Source: Allocatelliglobosispora scoriae (lineage in GTDB: Bacteria > Actinomycetota > Actinomycetes > Mycobacteriales > Micromonosporaceae). From it: a stretch of 64,000 nt of DNA. Numbering within the stretch: the stretch's first letter is position 1; every line of letters begins with the position of its first letter. Of the stretch, positions 51,451 to 59,003 are shown in pieces. The DNA lies in assembly GCF_014204945.1 (NCBI RefSeq), contig NZ_JACHMN010000001.1, positions 1,054,001 through 1,118,000 of the forward strand. Direction: 5' to 3'. A model generated the notes under the pieces. It worked only from the letters and a program-made list of their open reading frames with translations, made no database searches and was not told the DNA's origin. A program made the position numbers and the translations under genes.

Positions 51451-53189
51451 ACCGCCTGCCCGTCGCCGACCGCCCCACGGTCCGCCGCGCCGCCTGGGCG
51501 CTGATGACCTATGAGAAGCGCGCCGTCGCCCTCATCCTTGCCCTGCACATCGCCGCGGCCCTGGCCGCGATCGCGGCACCGGCACTGGTCGGGCAGATCG
51601 TGAACGAGGTCAACGCCGGTGCCACCGCGGACTCCGTGGACAGGCTGGCGCTGCTCATCGGCGTCTGCGTCGTGATCCAGGTGATCCTCGGGCGCTACGC
51701 GCAGTATTTCGGCCACCGCTTCGGCGAGCGGTCCATCGCGCGGCTCCGGGAGGAGTTCGTGTCGCGTACGCTCGCCCTGCCCATCTCCGTCGTCGAGCGC
51801 GCCGGGACCGGCGACCTCGCCACCCGCAGCTCCGTGGACGTGGCCAACGTCGGCAACACGGTCCGCGACGTGGTGCCGGTCGTCATCATCGCCTCCACCC
51901 AGCTGATCCTGCTCTTCGGCGCCGTCTTCGTGCTGCACCCGCTGCTCGGCCTCGTCGCGCTGACCGGACTGCCGTCGATCATGCTGGTGAGCCGCTGGTA
52001 CCTGCGCCGGGCGACCCCCGCGTACCTCCTGGAGGGCGCGGCCAGCGCGGAGCTCACCGACGAGCTCACCGCGACCGCCGAGGGCGCCCGGACCGTGGAG
52101 GCGCTGCGCCTGTCCGGCCACCGCGTCGAGCGCGGCACCGACCGCATCGGCCGCCAGTGGCAGACCCGCCGCGCCACCCTCGCACTGCGCAGCGTCTTCT
52201 TCCCGGTGGTCGAGACGAGCTACGCGGTGCCGGTCGCCGCGATCCTGCTCGCGGGCGGATTCTTCTACAGCCGCGGCATGGTGACCCTTGGCGCGGTCGT
52301 GGCGGCGGCGCTCTACCTGCAGCAGGCGATCGAGCCGCTCGACCGGCTGCTGCAGTGGATGGAGCAGGCCCAGCGCGGCATCGCCTCGTTCTCCCGCGTT
52401 CTCGGGGTGGGCCTGGTGCCACCCGAGCCGCGCGGCGCGGAGTCCGCGCCGTCCGGGCAGCACCTCACGGTGCGCGGTGCCCGGTTCGCCTACGGGGGCG
52501 GGCCGGACGTGCTGCACGGCATCGACCTCGACGTCCGGCCCGGTGAACGGCTCGCCCTCGTCGGCCCGTCCGGCGCCGGCAAGTCGACCCTCGCCCGGCT
52601 GCTCGCCGGCATCGACGCACCGCACGCCGGGTCGGTCCGCATCGGCGGCCTGCCGGTGACCGATCTGGAGCCCGCCGAACGGCGCCGGCGCATCGCGCTC
52701 GTCACCCAGGAACACCACGTCTTCATCGGATCGCTGCGCGACAACCTGGCGTTCGCCGCACCCGGCGCGAGCGACGAGCAGATGCGGGCGGCACTCGCCG
52801 CCGTCGGCGCCGACTGGGCGGCCGACCTGCCCGAAGGGCTCGACACCGAGGTGGGCGACGGCGGCAGGCAGCTCCCGGCCGCCGACGCGCAGCAGCTCGC
52901 GCTGGCCCGCCTGGTCCTCGCCGACCCGCACACCCTGATCCTGGACGAGGCGACCGCCGCACTCGACCCGACGACGGCCCGCCGGACCGAGCGGGCGCTG
53001 GGCGCGGTTCTGGCGGGGCGCACCGTCATCGCGATCGCCCACCGCCTCAACACCGCCCACGACGCCGACCGGGTCGCGGTGCTCGAAGGCGGCAGGATCA
53101 CGGAGCTGGGCAGCCACGACGAGCTGGTCCGCATCGGCGGCGCCTACGCCGCGCTGTGGCACTCCTGGCACGGCCCCGCGCCGGCGTAG
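51447..53189 (+). CDS. ABC exporter subunit with intact Walker motifs and degenerate signature
   Basis: A 580-residue half transporter, partner of the gene before. Six helices (about 25-310), then an ATPase domain with Walker A GPSGAGKSTLARLL (about 372), Walker B TLILDEATAALD with Glu, and H-loop IAHRLNT. Its signature is changed to QLPAADAQQLALAR instead of LSGGQ. Combined with the upstream subunit, the heterodimer has one complete ATP site and one in which every motif is degenerate. Substrate unknown; family relatives export drugs or lipids. Confidence 0.92.
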   Translation: MNRLPVADRPTVRRAAWALMTYEKRAVALILALHIAAALAAIAAPALVGQIVNEVNAGATADSVDRLALLIGVCVVIQVILGRYAQYFGHRFGERSIARLREEFVSRTLALPISVVERAGTGDLATRSSVDVANVGNTVRDVVPVVIIASTQLILLFGAVFVLHPLLGLVALTGLPSIMLVSRWYLRRATPAYLLEGAASAELTDELTATAEGARTVEALRLSGHRVERGTDRIGRQWQTRRATLALRSVFFPVVETSYAVPVAAILLAGGFFYSRGMVTLGAVVAAALYLQQAIEPLDRLLQWMEQAQRGIASFSRVLGVGLVPPEPRGAESAPSGQHLTVRGARFAYGGGPDVLHGIDLDVRPGERLALVGPSGAGKSTLARLLAGIDAPHAGSVRIGGLPVTDLEPAERRRRIALVTQEHHVFIGSLRDNLAFAAPGASDEQMRAALAAVGADWAADLPEGLDTEVGDGGRQLPAADAQQLALARLVLADPHTLILDEATAALDPTTARRTERALGAVLAGRTVIAIAHRLNTAHDADRVAVLEGGRITELGSHDELVRIGGAYAALWHSWHGPAPA

Positions 53190-53194
53190 CTGGT

Positions 53195-53252
53195 CGTTTT
53201 GCAGCAAAGCGTGGCCATCTCGCGCAGCGAGGCCACGCTTTGCTGCAAAACG
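53195..53252. terminator. Perfect 22-bp palindrome between convergent genes (53.2 kb)
   Basis: Arms 53195-53216 (start CGTTTTGCAGCAAAGC) and 53231-53252 are exact reverse complements with a 14-nt loop. It lies between the ABC subunit stop and the CGNR gene stop. Confidence 0.65.
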
Positions 53253-53287
53253 TGACCTCGCGAGCGCCTGCCAGAAACAGCCGGCGC

Positions 53288-53851
53288 CTACGCCGCTTGG
53301 CGGGCGCGGTAGGTGCGGATCTTGTCGCGGTTGCCGCACGCCTCCATCGAGCACCAGCGCCCGCCGCCGTTGCGGGAGCTGTCGTAGAAGACCCAGCGGC
53401 AGTCCTCGGCCGCGCACTCCTTGAGCCGGGCCCAGGAACCGGACCACTGCGCCCGCACCGCGGCCGCCGCCACGAGCGCCAGCGCCCCGGGGACGCCGTC
53501 CGCCTCCGGCACCAGACCGGGGGTGCCGTCGGAGTCGCACGCCACCCGCAGCGGCAGCCGTTCCAGAGCACCGTTTACCTCGAAGAGATCAGGCCCCGGT
53601 ACGCCGTCGCCGGCCCGCAGCCGCATCGCCACCCGCAGCGCCTCGCGGAGCTCCTGCCCCAACTCCAGATCGTTGAGGTGGGCCCGCGAGCGGTGGTTGA
53701 TCAGGTGGTGCTCGACGAGCCAGCGGGTCAGGTCGCCGGGGGTGATCAGCGCGTCGCCGCCGTGGTGGCGTCGGCCGTGCCGGACATAGCTGCGCAGGTC
53801 GAGGGTGTTGAGAAAATCGGCGACGACCGCGAGCTGCTGGGGGGTGCTCAC
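53288..53851 (-). CDS. CGNR zinc-finger transcription regulator
   Basis: A 187-residue protein. The N-terminal ABATE-type domain (about 1-125; LAVVADFLNTLDLRSY) is followed by the C-terminal CGNR zinc finger (about 135-180) with LKECAAEDCRWVFYD and RWCSMEACGNRDK, the four Cys and the CGNR motif intact. Such proteins are stress-linked DNA-binding regulators. GTG start. Several GGTGTC motifs lie immediately upstream and around the promoter of the preceding 32-aa gene, suggesting autoregulation. Confidence 0.9.
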   Translation of the reverse strand: MSTPQQLAVVADFLNTLDLRSYVRHGRRHHGGDALITPGDLTRWLVEHHLINHRSRAHLNDLELGQELREALRVAMRLRAGDGVPGPDLFEVNGALERLPLRVACDSDGTPGLVPEADGVPGALALVAAAAVRAQWSGSWARLKECAAEDCRWVFYDSSRNGGGRWCSMEACGNRDKIRTYRARQAA

Positions 53852-53872
53852 GACACCACTGTAAGCAGATAA

Positions 53873-53916
53873 CGGTGTCACCGTAAGGACACCGGTGTCG
53901 GGCTTTACCGGTGTCA
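53873..53916. promoter_or_regulatory. GGTGTC operator cluster upstream of the CGNR gene
   Basis: Three related sites: CGGTGTCACCG (53873-53883), the perfect palindrome GACACCGGTGTC (53888-53899) and ACCGGTGTCA (53907-53916). They fill the 62 bases between the small upstream frame and the CGNR start. Confidence 0.55.
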
Positions 53917-54012
53917 TCCCAGGGAGCGCCGGTTGACGGCGATCACCAGCAGGGCTCCGACGGCGGTGAGGGCGAGTTGGATGGCGATCTGGAGGGCCAT
54001 GACCCCGCTCAT
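53914..54012 (-). CDS. 32-residue membrane microprotein
   Basis: A short frame MSGVMALQIAIQLALTAV..., with one clear membrane helix (about 4-26) and a basic end (NRRSLG). It is preceded by a TATAGT -10-like box (54052-54047) and an operator-like repeat, so it has its own regulated promoter. The ribosome site is weak. It is the first frame on the CGNR transcript. It could be a genuine regulatory microprotein or a chance frame in a leader; the compact, uninterrupted helix favours the former. Confidence 0.45.
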   Translation of the reverse strand: MSGVMALQIAIQLALTAVGALLVIAVNRRSLG

Positions 54013-54022
54013 GCCCGAAATC

Positions 54023-54052
54023 CGGTGTCTTTAAACACCGATGACCACTATA
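54023..54052 (-). promoter_or_regulatory. Promoter with GGTGT operator of the microprotein-CGNR unit
   Basis: On the minus strand TATAGT (54052-54047) is followed by CGGTGT-N6-ACACCG (54040-54023), covering the expected transcription start. The remaining stretch up to 54231 (about 180 bases, plus strand side) shows no gene, only the promoter of the next gene. Confidence 0.55.
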
Positions 54053-54231
54053 TCGATACCCGACGTGATCGACTGATTTATCACTTCGGAGCCCGTGCTC
54101 TGTTCGCTCCCGCCGGATCTCCACTCTTGCCTGGTCAAGGTCCAGGAGTGCGCTCGCCGAGGCAGGAGCGGGGCTTGTCGGATCCCTCATTCGGATCGAC
54201 GTGCCACTCCTGCGGTTGTAGCGTAACGATC

Positions 54232-55611
54232 GTGGGACCGGCATTGCGAAACCATGACAAAGCCGATCACGCGCGGGCCTCTCAGGCGTTGCGCGCCGCC
54301 TATGCGGCGCTGCCGCCCGATGCGCCGGTGCGACTGGCGAAGAAGACCTCCAATCTGTTCCGTTTTCGCCCCCCTGGCGAGACCGGTCTGGACGTAAGCC
54401 CCTTCGATCAGGTCATCTCGATCGACCCTGACCGGCGCACCGCCGACGTGCAGGGCATGGTGACCTATGAGGCGCTCGTCGACGCGACCCTGCGGCACGG
54501 ACTCATGCCGCTCGTCGTCCCCCAGCTCAAGACGATCACCCTCGGCGGAGCGGTCGCGGGCCTCGGCATCGAGTCCTCCTCGTTCCGCAACGGGCTGCCG
54601 CACGAGTCGGTGCTCGAGATGGAGATCCTCACCGGCAGCGGCGAGATCGTGCTCGCCACGCCCGACAACGAGCACGCGGAACTCTTCCGCGGCTTCCCCA
54701 ACTCCTACGGCACGCTCGGCTACGCGCTGCGCCTGACGATCGAGCTGGAGCCCGTCAAGCCCTACGTCCGGCTGCGGCACGTGCGCTTCGACGACGCGCA
54801 CTCCTGCTTCGCAGCGATGGAGGCGATCTGCGCCACCGGCGCCGACCAGGGCGAGCGCGTCGACTTCATCGACGGGACGGTCTTCGGCCCCGACGAGCAG
54901 TATCTGACGCTCGCCACCTTCACCGACACCGCGCCGTCGGTCAGCGACTACACCGGCATGGAGATCTACTACCGCTCCATCCAGCGCAAGCGGGTCGACC
55001 ACCTCACGGTCCGCGACTACATCTGGCGGTGGGACACCGACTGGTTCTGGTGCTCGCGCGCCCTCGGCGTCCAACAGCCGTGGGTACGCCGCATGTGGCC
55101 CGCGAGCAAGCGCCGCTCCGATGTCTACCGCCGGCTCGTCGCGCTGGACCGGCGGCACCGCATCAGCAACCGGCTCGACAAGTGGCGCGGGCACCCGCAG
55201 CAGGAGCCCGTGGTGCAGGACATCGAGGTCCCGGTGGCCCAGGGACCGTCCTTCCTGGACTTCTTCCACCGCGAGATCGGCATCGAGCCGATCTGGCTGT
55301 GCCCGCTGCGCCTGCGCGATCCGCAGGCGTGGCCGCTCTACCCGCTCAAGCCCGGTGAGCTCTACGTCAACGTCGGGTTCTGGTCCAGCGTCTCGCTCCA
55401 CGCCGGCCAGGCCGAGGGGCACTACAACCGCCTCATCGAGGAGGCGGTGACCGCGCACGACGGTCACAAGTCCCTCTACTCGACGTCCTTCTACCCGCCG
55501 GAGGAGTTCTGGCGGCTCTATGACGGCGTGGCCTACGCCGAACTCAAGCACCGGTACGACCCGAACCAGCGGCTGCCGGATCTGTACGACAAATGTGTCG
55601 GGATGCGATAA
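54232..55611 (+). CDS. tmsA: FAD-binding reductase of 10-methyl fatty acid synthesis (TmsA/BfaA-like)
   Basis: A 459-residue FAD_binding_4 protein related to DHCR24-type reductases. Residues about 25-170 form the FAD domain (RLAKKTSNLFRFR, DQVISIDPDRRTADVQGMVTYEAL, TLGGAVAGLGIESSSFRNG). Later parts include DWFWCSRALGVQQPWVRRMWP and FYPPEEFWRLYDG. Adjacent to a cyclopropane synthase-like methyltransferase, it matches the known pair in which TmsB adds a methylene to oleoyl phospholipid and TmsA reduces it to 10-methylstearate (tuberculostearate). GTG start; TAGCGT 7-8 bases upstream suggests a leaderless transcript. Confidence 0.85.
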   Translation: MGPALRNHDKADHARASQALRAAYAALPPDAPVRLAKKTSNLFRFRPPGETGLDVSPFDQVISIDPDRRTADVQGMVTYEALVDATLRHGLMPLVVPQLKTITLGGAVAGLGIESSSFRNGLPHESVLEMEILTGSGEIVLATPDNEHAELFRGFPNSYGTLGYALRLTIELEPVKPYVRLRHVRFDDAHSCFAAMEAICATGADQGERVDFIDGTVFGPDEQYLTLATFTDTAPSVSDYTGMEIYYRSIQRKRVDHLTVRDYIWRWDTDWFWCSRALGVQQPWVRRMWPASKRRSDVYRRLVALDRRHRISNRLDKWRGHPQQEPVVQDIEVPVAQGPSFLDFFHREIGIEPIWLCPLRLRDPQAWPLYPLKPGELYVNVGFWSSVSLHAGQAEGHYNRLIEEAVTAHDGHKSLYSTSFYPPEEFWRLYDGVAYAELKHRYDPNQRLPDLYDKCVGMR

Positions 55612-55621
55612 GGAGTCAACT

Positions 55622-56854
55622 GTGGCGATCGCCCAGGTCTTTGCGCGCCTCGTGGGGGGCGCGCTGCCACTTCGTTTTCAAGCCTTCGACGGCAGCAAAG
55701 CCGGTCCCGACGACGCCGAGGTCGGCGTCGAGGTCCGGTCGCCGCGAGCGCTGTCCTACCTGGCCACGTCGCCGGGGAGCCTCGGCCTCGCCCGGGCGTA
55801 TGTCGCCGGTGACATCGAGGTCTCCGGCGACCTCTACACGGCGCTGTCCCGGCTCGCCTCGATGGACCTGTCGATGTCCCTCGGAGACCGGATCAGCACG
55901 CTGCGCCAGCTCGGCGGAGCCAAGCTGCTGATCCCGCCGCCACCGCCGCCGCAGGAGGTGCGCCTGCGCGGCCGACGCCACTCCAAGGCCCGCGACCAGG
56001 CGGCGATCGCGCACCACTACGACGTCTCCAACAAGTTCTACTCGTGGATCCTGGGACCGTCGATGGCCTATACCTGTGCCGTCTACCCCAGCGACACCGC
56101 GACGCTCGAGGAGGCGCAGTACGCCAAGCACGACCTCGTCGCACGCAAGCTGGCCCTGAAGCCGGGGATGCGGCTGCTCGACGTCGGGTGCGGCTGGGGC
56201 GGCATGGTGATGCACGCCGCCAAGCACTACGGCGTCAACGCGATCGGCGTGACCCTGTCGCGCCGCCAGGCCGAGTGGGCACAGAAGGCGATCGCCGAGG
56301 AGGGCCTGTCGGACCTCGCCGAGGTGCGCTACCTCGACTACCGCGATCTACCTCCGGGCCGGTTCGACGCGATCAGCTCCATCGGGCTCACCGAGCACAT
56401 CGGACGCGCGCAGCTGCCGGGCTACTTCGGCTTCCTGCTCAACCGGCTGGAGACCGGAGGGCGGCTGCTCAACCACTGCATCACGCGGCCCAACAACACC
56501 GATCCGGCGATCCGCGAGCAGATGTTCATCAACCGCTACATCTTCCCCGACGGCGAGCTCTCCGGCCCCGGGCACCTCATCGGCGTCATGACCGACGTGG
56601 GCTTCGAGGTCCGCCACGAGGAGAACCTGCGCGAGCACTACGCCATGACGCTGGCGGCCTGGTCACGCAACCTCGACGCCAACTGGGACGACGCGGTGGC
56701 CGAGGTCGGCCTGGCCCGGGCCCGGGTCTGGCGCCTCTATCTCGCCGGGACCCGGATCGGCTTCGAGCGCAACGAGGTCCAGCTCCATCAGGTGCTCGGC
56801 GTCAAGCTCGACGCCGCCGGTGCCAGCCGGATGCCGCTGCGGCCCGACTGGTAG
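55622..56854 (+). CDS. tmsB: SAM-dependent methyltransferase of 10-methyl fatty acid synthesis (TmsB/BfaB-like)
   Basis: A 410-residue cyclopropane-fatty-acyl-phospholipid synthase family enzyme. The CFA motif set is present: AIAHHYDVSNKFYSWILG, YTCAVYPSDTATLEEAQ, motif I LLDVGCGWGGMVMHAA (about 180-195), and FDAISSIGLTEHIG with the Glu-His of the bicarbonate site. AAGGAG sits 5 bases before the GTG start, and the gene follows tmsA by 10 bases. It methylenates the double bond of oleoyl chains. The 3' end overlaps an oppositely directed gene by 67 bases. Confidence 0.88.
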   Translation: MAIAQVFARLVGGALPLRFQAFDGSKAGPDDAEVGVEVRSPRALSYLATSPGSLGLARAYVAGDIEVSGDLYTALSRLASMDLSMSLGDRISTLRQLGGAKLLIPPPPPPQEVRLRGRRHSKARDQAAIAHHYDVSNKFYSWILGPSMAYTCAVYPSDTATLEEAQYAKHDLVARKLALKPGMRLLDVGCGWGGMVMHAAKHYGVNAIGVTLSRRQAEWAQKAIAEEGLSDLAEVRYLDYRDLPPGRFDAISSIGLTEHIGRAQLPGYFGFLLNRLETGGRLLNHCITRPNNTDPAIREQMFINRYIFPDGELSGPGHLIGVMTDVGFEVRHEENLREHYAMTLAAWSRNLDANWDDAVAEVGLARARVWRLYLAGTRIGFERNEVQLHQVLGVKLDAAGASRMPLRPDW

Positions 56855-57663
56855 ATCGCCTCGCTGAGCCGGTGGACGAACACGTCCACCGGCTCCGGGC
56901 CGACATCGACAGGCGCGGTGGCGCGGCCCAGGGCCACCCCGACGACGAGCTCGGTGACGGGTCGACCGCCCGAGAGGAACTGCATCACGCGTACACCGGT
57001 CACCTCGCCGCCGCGCAGCCAGTCGACGGGCTCCATCGCGGCACCCAGCGACGACGGCGCGCGCAGTTGCTGGCGCAGCGGTCGGACCACCGTGCCGACC
57101 GCTTCGATCTGTGCGAGCGGCCGTTCGGTGGCGGTGCCCGCCTTCGCCTGCCCGGTCCGCATCTCCAACGTCTCGCTGTAGAGCACGCACCGGTCGTCGA
57201 TGAGGTGCACCACGAGGATCTCGTAGACGCTGAAGTGGCCGTCGGCGACGTCGTTGCGGCCGGTGGTGAGGTCCGGCACGCCGACGACGGTGAGGCAGCG
57301 GGCGGCGGTGCTCGCCGCGCCGAGCCGACGGGCGGCGCGCTCGACGGACTGCTCGACGCCGGCGGCGAGCCAGTGGTCCATCTGGACACCGGTCGGACGG
57401 CGCCGCGACCGGCGGACCGCCACCCGGTAGCGCAGGACCCAGCCGATGGTGTGCATGAGGGTGAAGCAGAAACCGACGGCGCCCGCGACGAGCAGCAGGG
57501 ACGAGACACCCGCGAGGTATCCGTCGCGGGCGGAGAAGAGCGCCGTGCCCCCGGCGACGGCAGCGACCGAGCACGCCAGCAGCGCAAGGTCACGTCCCAC
57601 CCCCGGTCGGTGGGGCACCGGCAGGAAGAACGTGGCGGCGAGTTCGGCGCGGTCCTCGGTCAT
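56788..57663 (-). CDS. Hypothetical membrane protein
   Basis: A 291-residue protein with two membrane helices near the N-terminus (about 25-45 and 50-75) and a large cytoplasmic part (80-291) of mixed structure (LTVVGVPDLTTGRND, HFSVYEILVVHLIDDRCVLY, VDVFVHRLSEAIYQSGRSG). No family recognised. Its last 22 codons overlap the tmsB 3' end on the opposite strand. Either both genes are real and antisense-coupled, or the true stop of one is misplaced; coding quality looks good in both. Confidence 0.7.
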   Translation of the reverse strand: MTEDRAELAATFFLPVPHRPGVGRDLALLACSVAAVAGGTALFSARDGYLAGVSSLLLVAGAVGFCFTLMHTIGWVLRYRVAVRRSRRRPTGVQMDHWLAAGVEQSVERAARRLGAASTAARCLTVVGVPDLTTGRNDVADGHFSVYEILVVHLIDDRCVLYSETLEMRTGQAKAGTATERPLAQIEAVGTVVRPLRQQLRAPSSLGAAMEPVDWLRGGEVTGVRVMQFLSGGRPVTELVVGVALGRATAPVDVGPEPVDVFVHRLSEAIYQSGRSGIRLAPAASSLTPST

Positions 57664-57703
57664 CGTCGCGAGGATACGAAGGAAGCGTTACTAATAGATG
57701 TCG

Positions 57704-57717
57704 GCTGACCGGTCAGC
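57704..57717. promoter_or_regulatory. TetR-like palindrome upstream of the membrane protein gene
   Basis: GCTGACCGGTCAGC is a perfect 14-bp palindrome 41 bases before the start at 57663. The 298-base stretch 57664-57961 otherwise holds AT-rich promoter-like DNA (around 57760-57880) and a terminator hairpin. Confidence 0.5.
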
Positions 57718-57917
57718 GTATGTCCCGATCGGACAAATGGATCACCCGTGTCGTCAGGACCCCATAAGGCATCCAGTCAATGCCGTTCATGATCACGACA
57801 CGGTTCATCGATATCCGATAGCAGGAGAATCACACAGTCTCTTTACAGTGAGGCTAAATTGCGATATGAACTAAGTCTCAAACTTGTACCGCGGAGAGAC
57901 ACACGCGGGAGGAGACT

Positions 57918-57953
57918 CCGGGGCGGGCTGTTACCAGGATCGGCCCGCCCCGG
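57918..57953. terminator. GC hairpin after the DUF1304 gene
   Basis: CCGGGGCGGGC (57918-57928) pairs with GCCCGCCCCGG (57943-57953), 8 bases beyond the minus-strand stop at 57962. Confidence 0.7.
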
Positions 57954-57961
57954 TTCCCGCG

Positions 57962-58324
57962 TCAGCGGGCGAGCAGCACCAGCGCGAGCGCGATCGCCGC
58001 AGGCAGCGCCTGTGCGATGAGGATCCGCTTGTTGGCCGTGACAGCACCGTAGACCCCGGCCACGATCACGCAGAGCAGGAAGAAGACCTGCACCCGGAAC
58101 CCGGTCGGGTCATCGGCCACCAGCCCCCAGATCAGCCCGGCCGCGAGGAACCCGTTGTAGAGCCCCTGGTTCGCCGCGAGCCCCTTGGTCCTCGCCGCGA
58201 GTTCCGCGTCGAAGCCGGAGAGCTTGCGCCCCACCGGCCCCGTCCAGAGGAACATCTCCAGCACCATGAAGTAGATGTGCAGGACGGCGACGACGCCGAC
58301 CATGATTGACGCGGCAACCTGCAT
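57962..58324 (-). CDS. DUF1304 membrane protein
   Basis: A 120-residue protein with four membrane helices. Family landmarks are VLHIYFMVLEMFLW in helix 1, the loop GLAANQGLYNGFLAAGL, and a C-terminal hydrophobic hairpin. DUF1304 proteins are widespread and uncharacterised. Monocistronic. Confidence 0.88.
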   Translation of the reverse strand: MQVAASIMVGVVAVLHIYFMVLEMFLWTGPVGRKLSGFDAELAARTKGLAANQGLYNGFLAAGLIWGLVADDPTGFRVQVFFLLCVIVAGVYGAVTANKRILIAQALPAAIALALVLLAR

Positions 58325-58549
58325 CGCCGCTCACCGCCTCCCGATCAGCCCCGTGCACCGACGACTCTAAGCGATCACAAGGGCACGCATGCCGTAACGG
58401 CCCGGCCAGCGGATTTACCCGATTCGTACATGGACCGGACACATCGTTCACCTGCCGCGGGAACGATGTTCACCGCGCCTTCCGCCCCGGTCCGGCCGTT
58501 CTGCCATCGCACTGGCATCCCCCGGCCGGGCCGGGCGGAAGGCGTCCAG

Positions 58550-58894
58550 TCAGCGGAACTCGTGAACGACCGAGATCTGCCCGACGATGTGCCGGTTGAA
58601 CTCCTCGAGCTCCTCGGCGGGCACCCAGAGCTCGATGATGTCGCGCCCGCCAGCCTGCTGCACGGGGTAGCGGCGCGAGAACTCAAGGTTGATCTCGAAG
58701 CGGGTGACGTACCCGACGCCGGAGGCGGGCACGTTCCAGTCCCGGGCGATCTTGATCGCGTACTCCTCGTTGAGGACCGGGTAGAAGATCGGCTGCTCGG
58801 GCAGGCGCGGCGGCCACGCGGTCCAGCCGGACGCGCGCACGAGCTCCAGCTCCGCGGGCCCGGTCGGCCGCCAGAGGGTCAAGGTCTCCGTCAT
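58550..58894 (-). CDS. Small conserved protein often annotated ADP-ribosylation/crystallin J1
   Basis: A 114-residue soluble protein, MTETLTLWRPTGPAELELV at the N-terminus, then WPPRLPEQPIFYPVLNEEYA and YVTRFEINLEFSRRYPV. I recall the same protein in streptomycetes under that name; the name is not supported by any ADP-ribosylation motif. AAGGAG lies 6 bases before the ATG. Function unknown. Confidence 0.85.
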   Translation of the reverse strand: MTETLTLWRPTGPAELELVRASGWTAWPPRLPEQPIFYPVLNEEYAIKIARDWNVPASGVGYVTRFEINLEFSRRYPVQQAGGRDIIELWVPAEELEEFNRHIVGQISVVHEFR

Positions 58895-58957
58895 CACGAT
58901 CTCCTTCGGATGGGTACGCCGAAGAGTAAGCGGCGGCCGGACCCATGGCGAACGAAA

Positions 58958-58990
58958 TCAGGGGCGCGGCAACCGGTGCCGCGCCCCTGA
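58958..58990. terminator. Hairpin after the GH16 gene
   Basis: TCAGGGGCGCGGC (58958-58970) pairs with GCCGCGCCCCTGA (58978-58990) across a 7-nt loop, 13 bases beyond the GH16 stop. Confidence 0.75.
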
Positions 58991-59003
58991 TCGTCACACC
59001 GGA

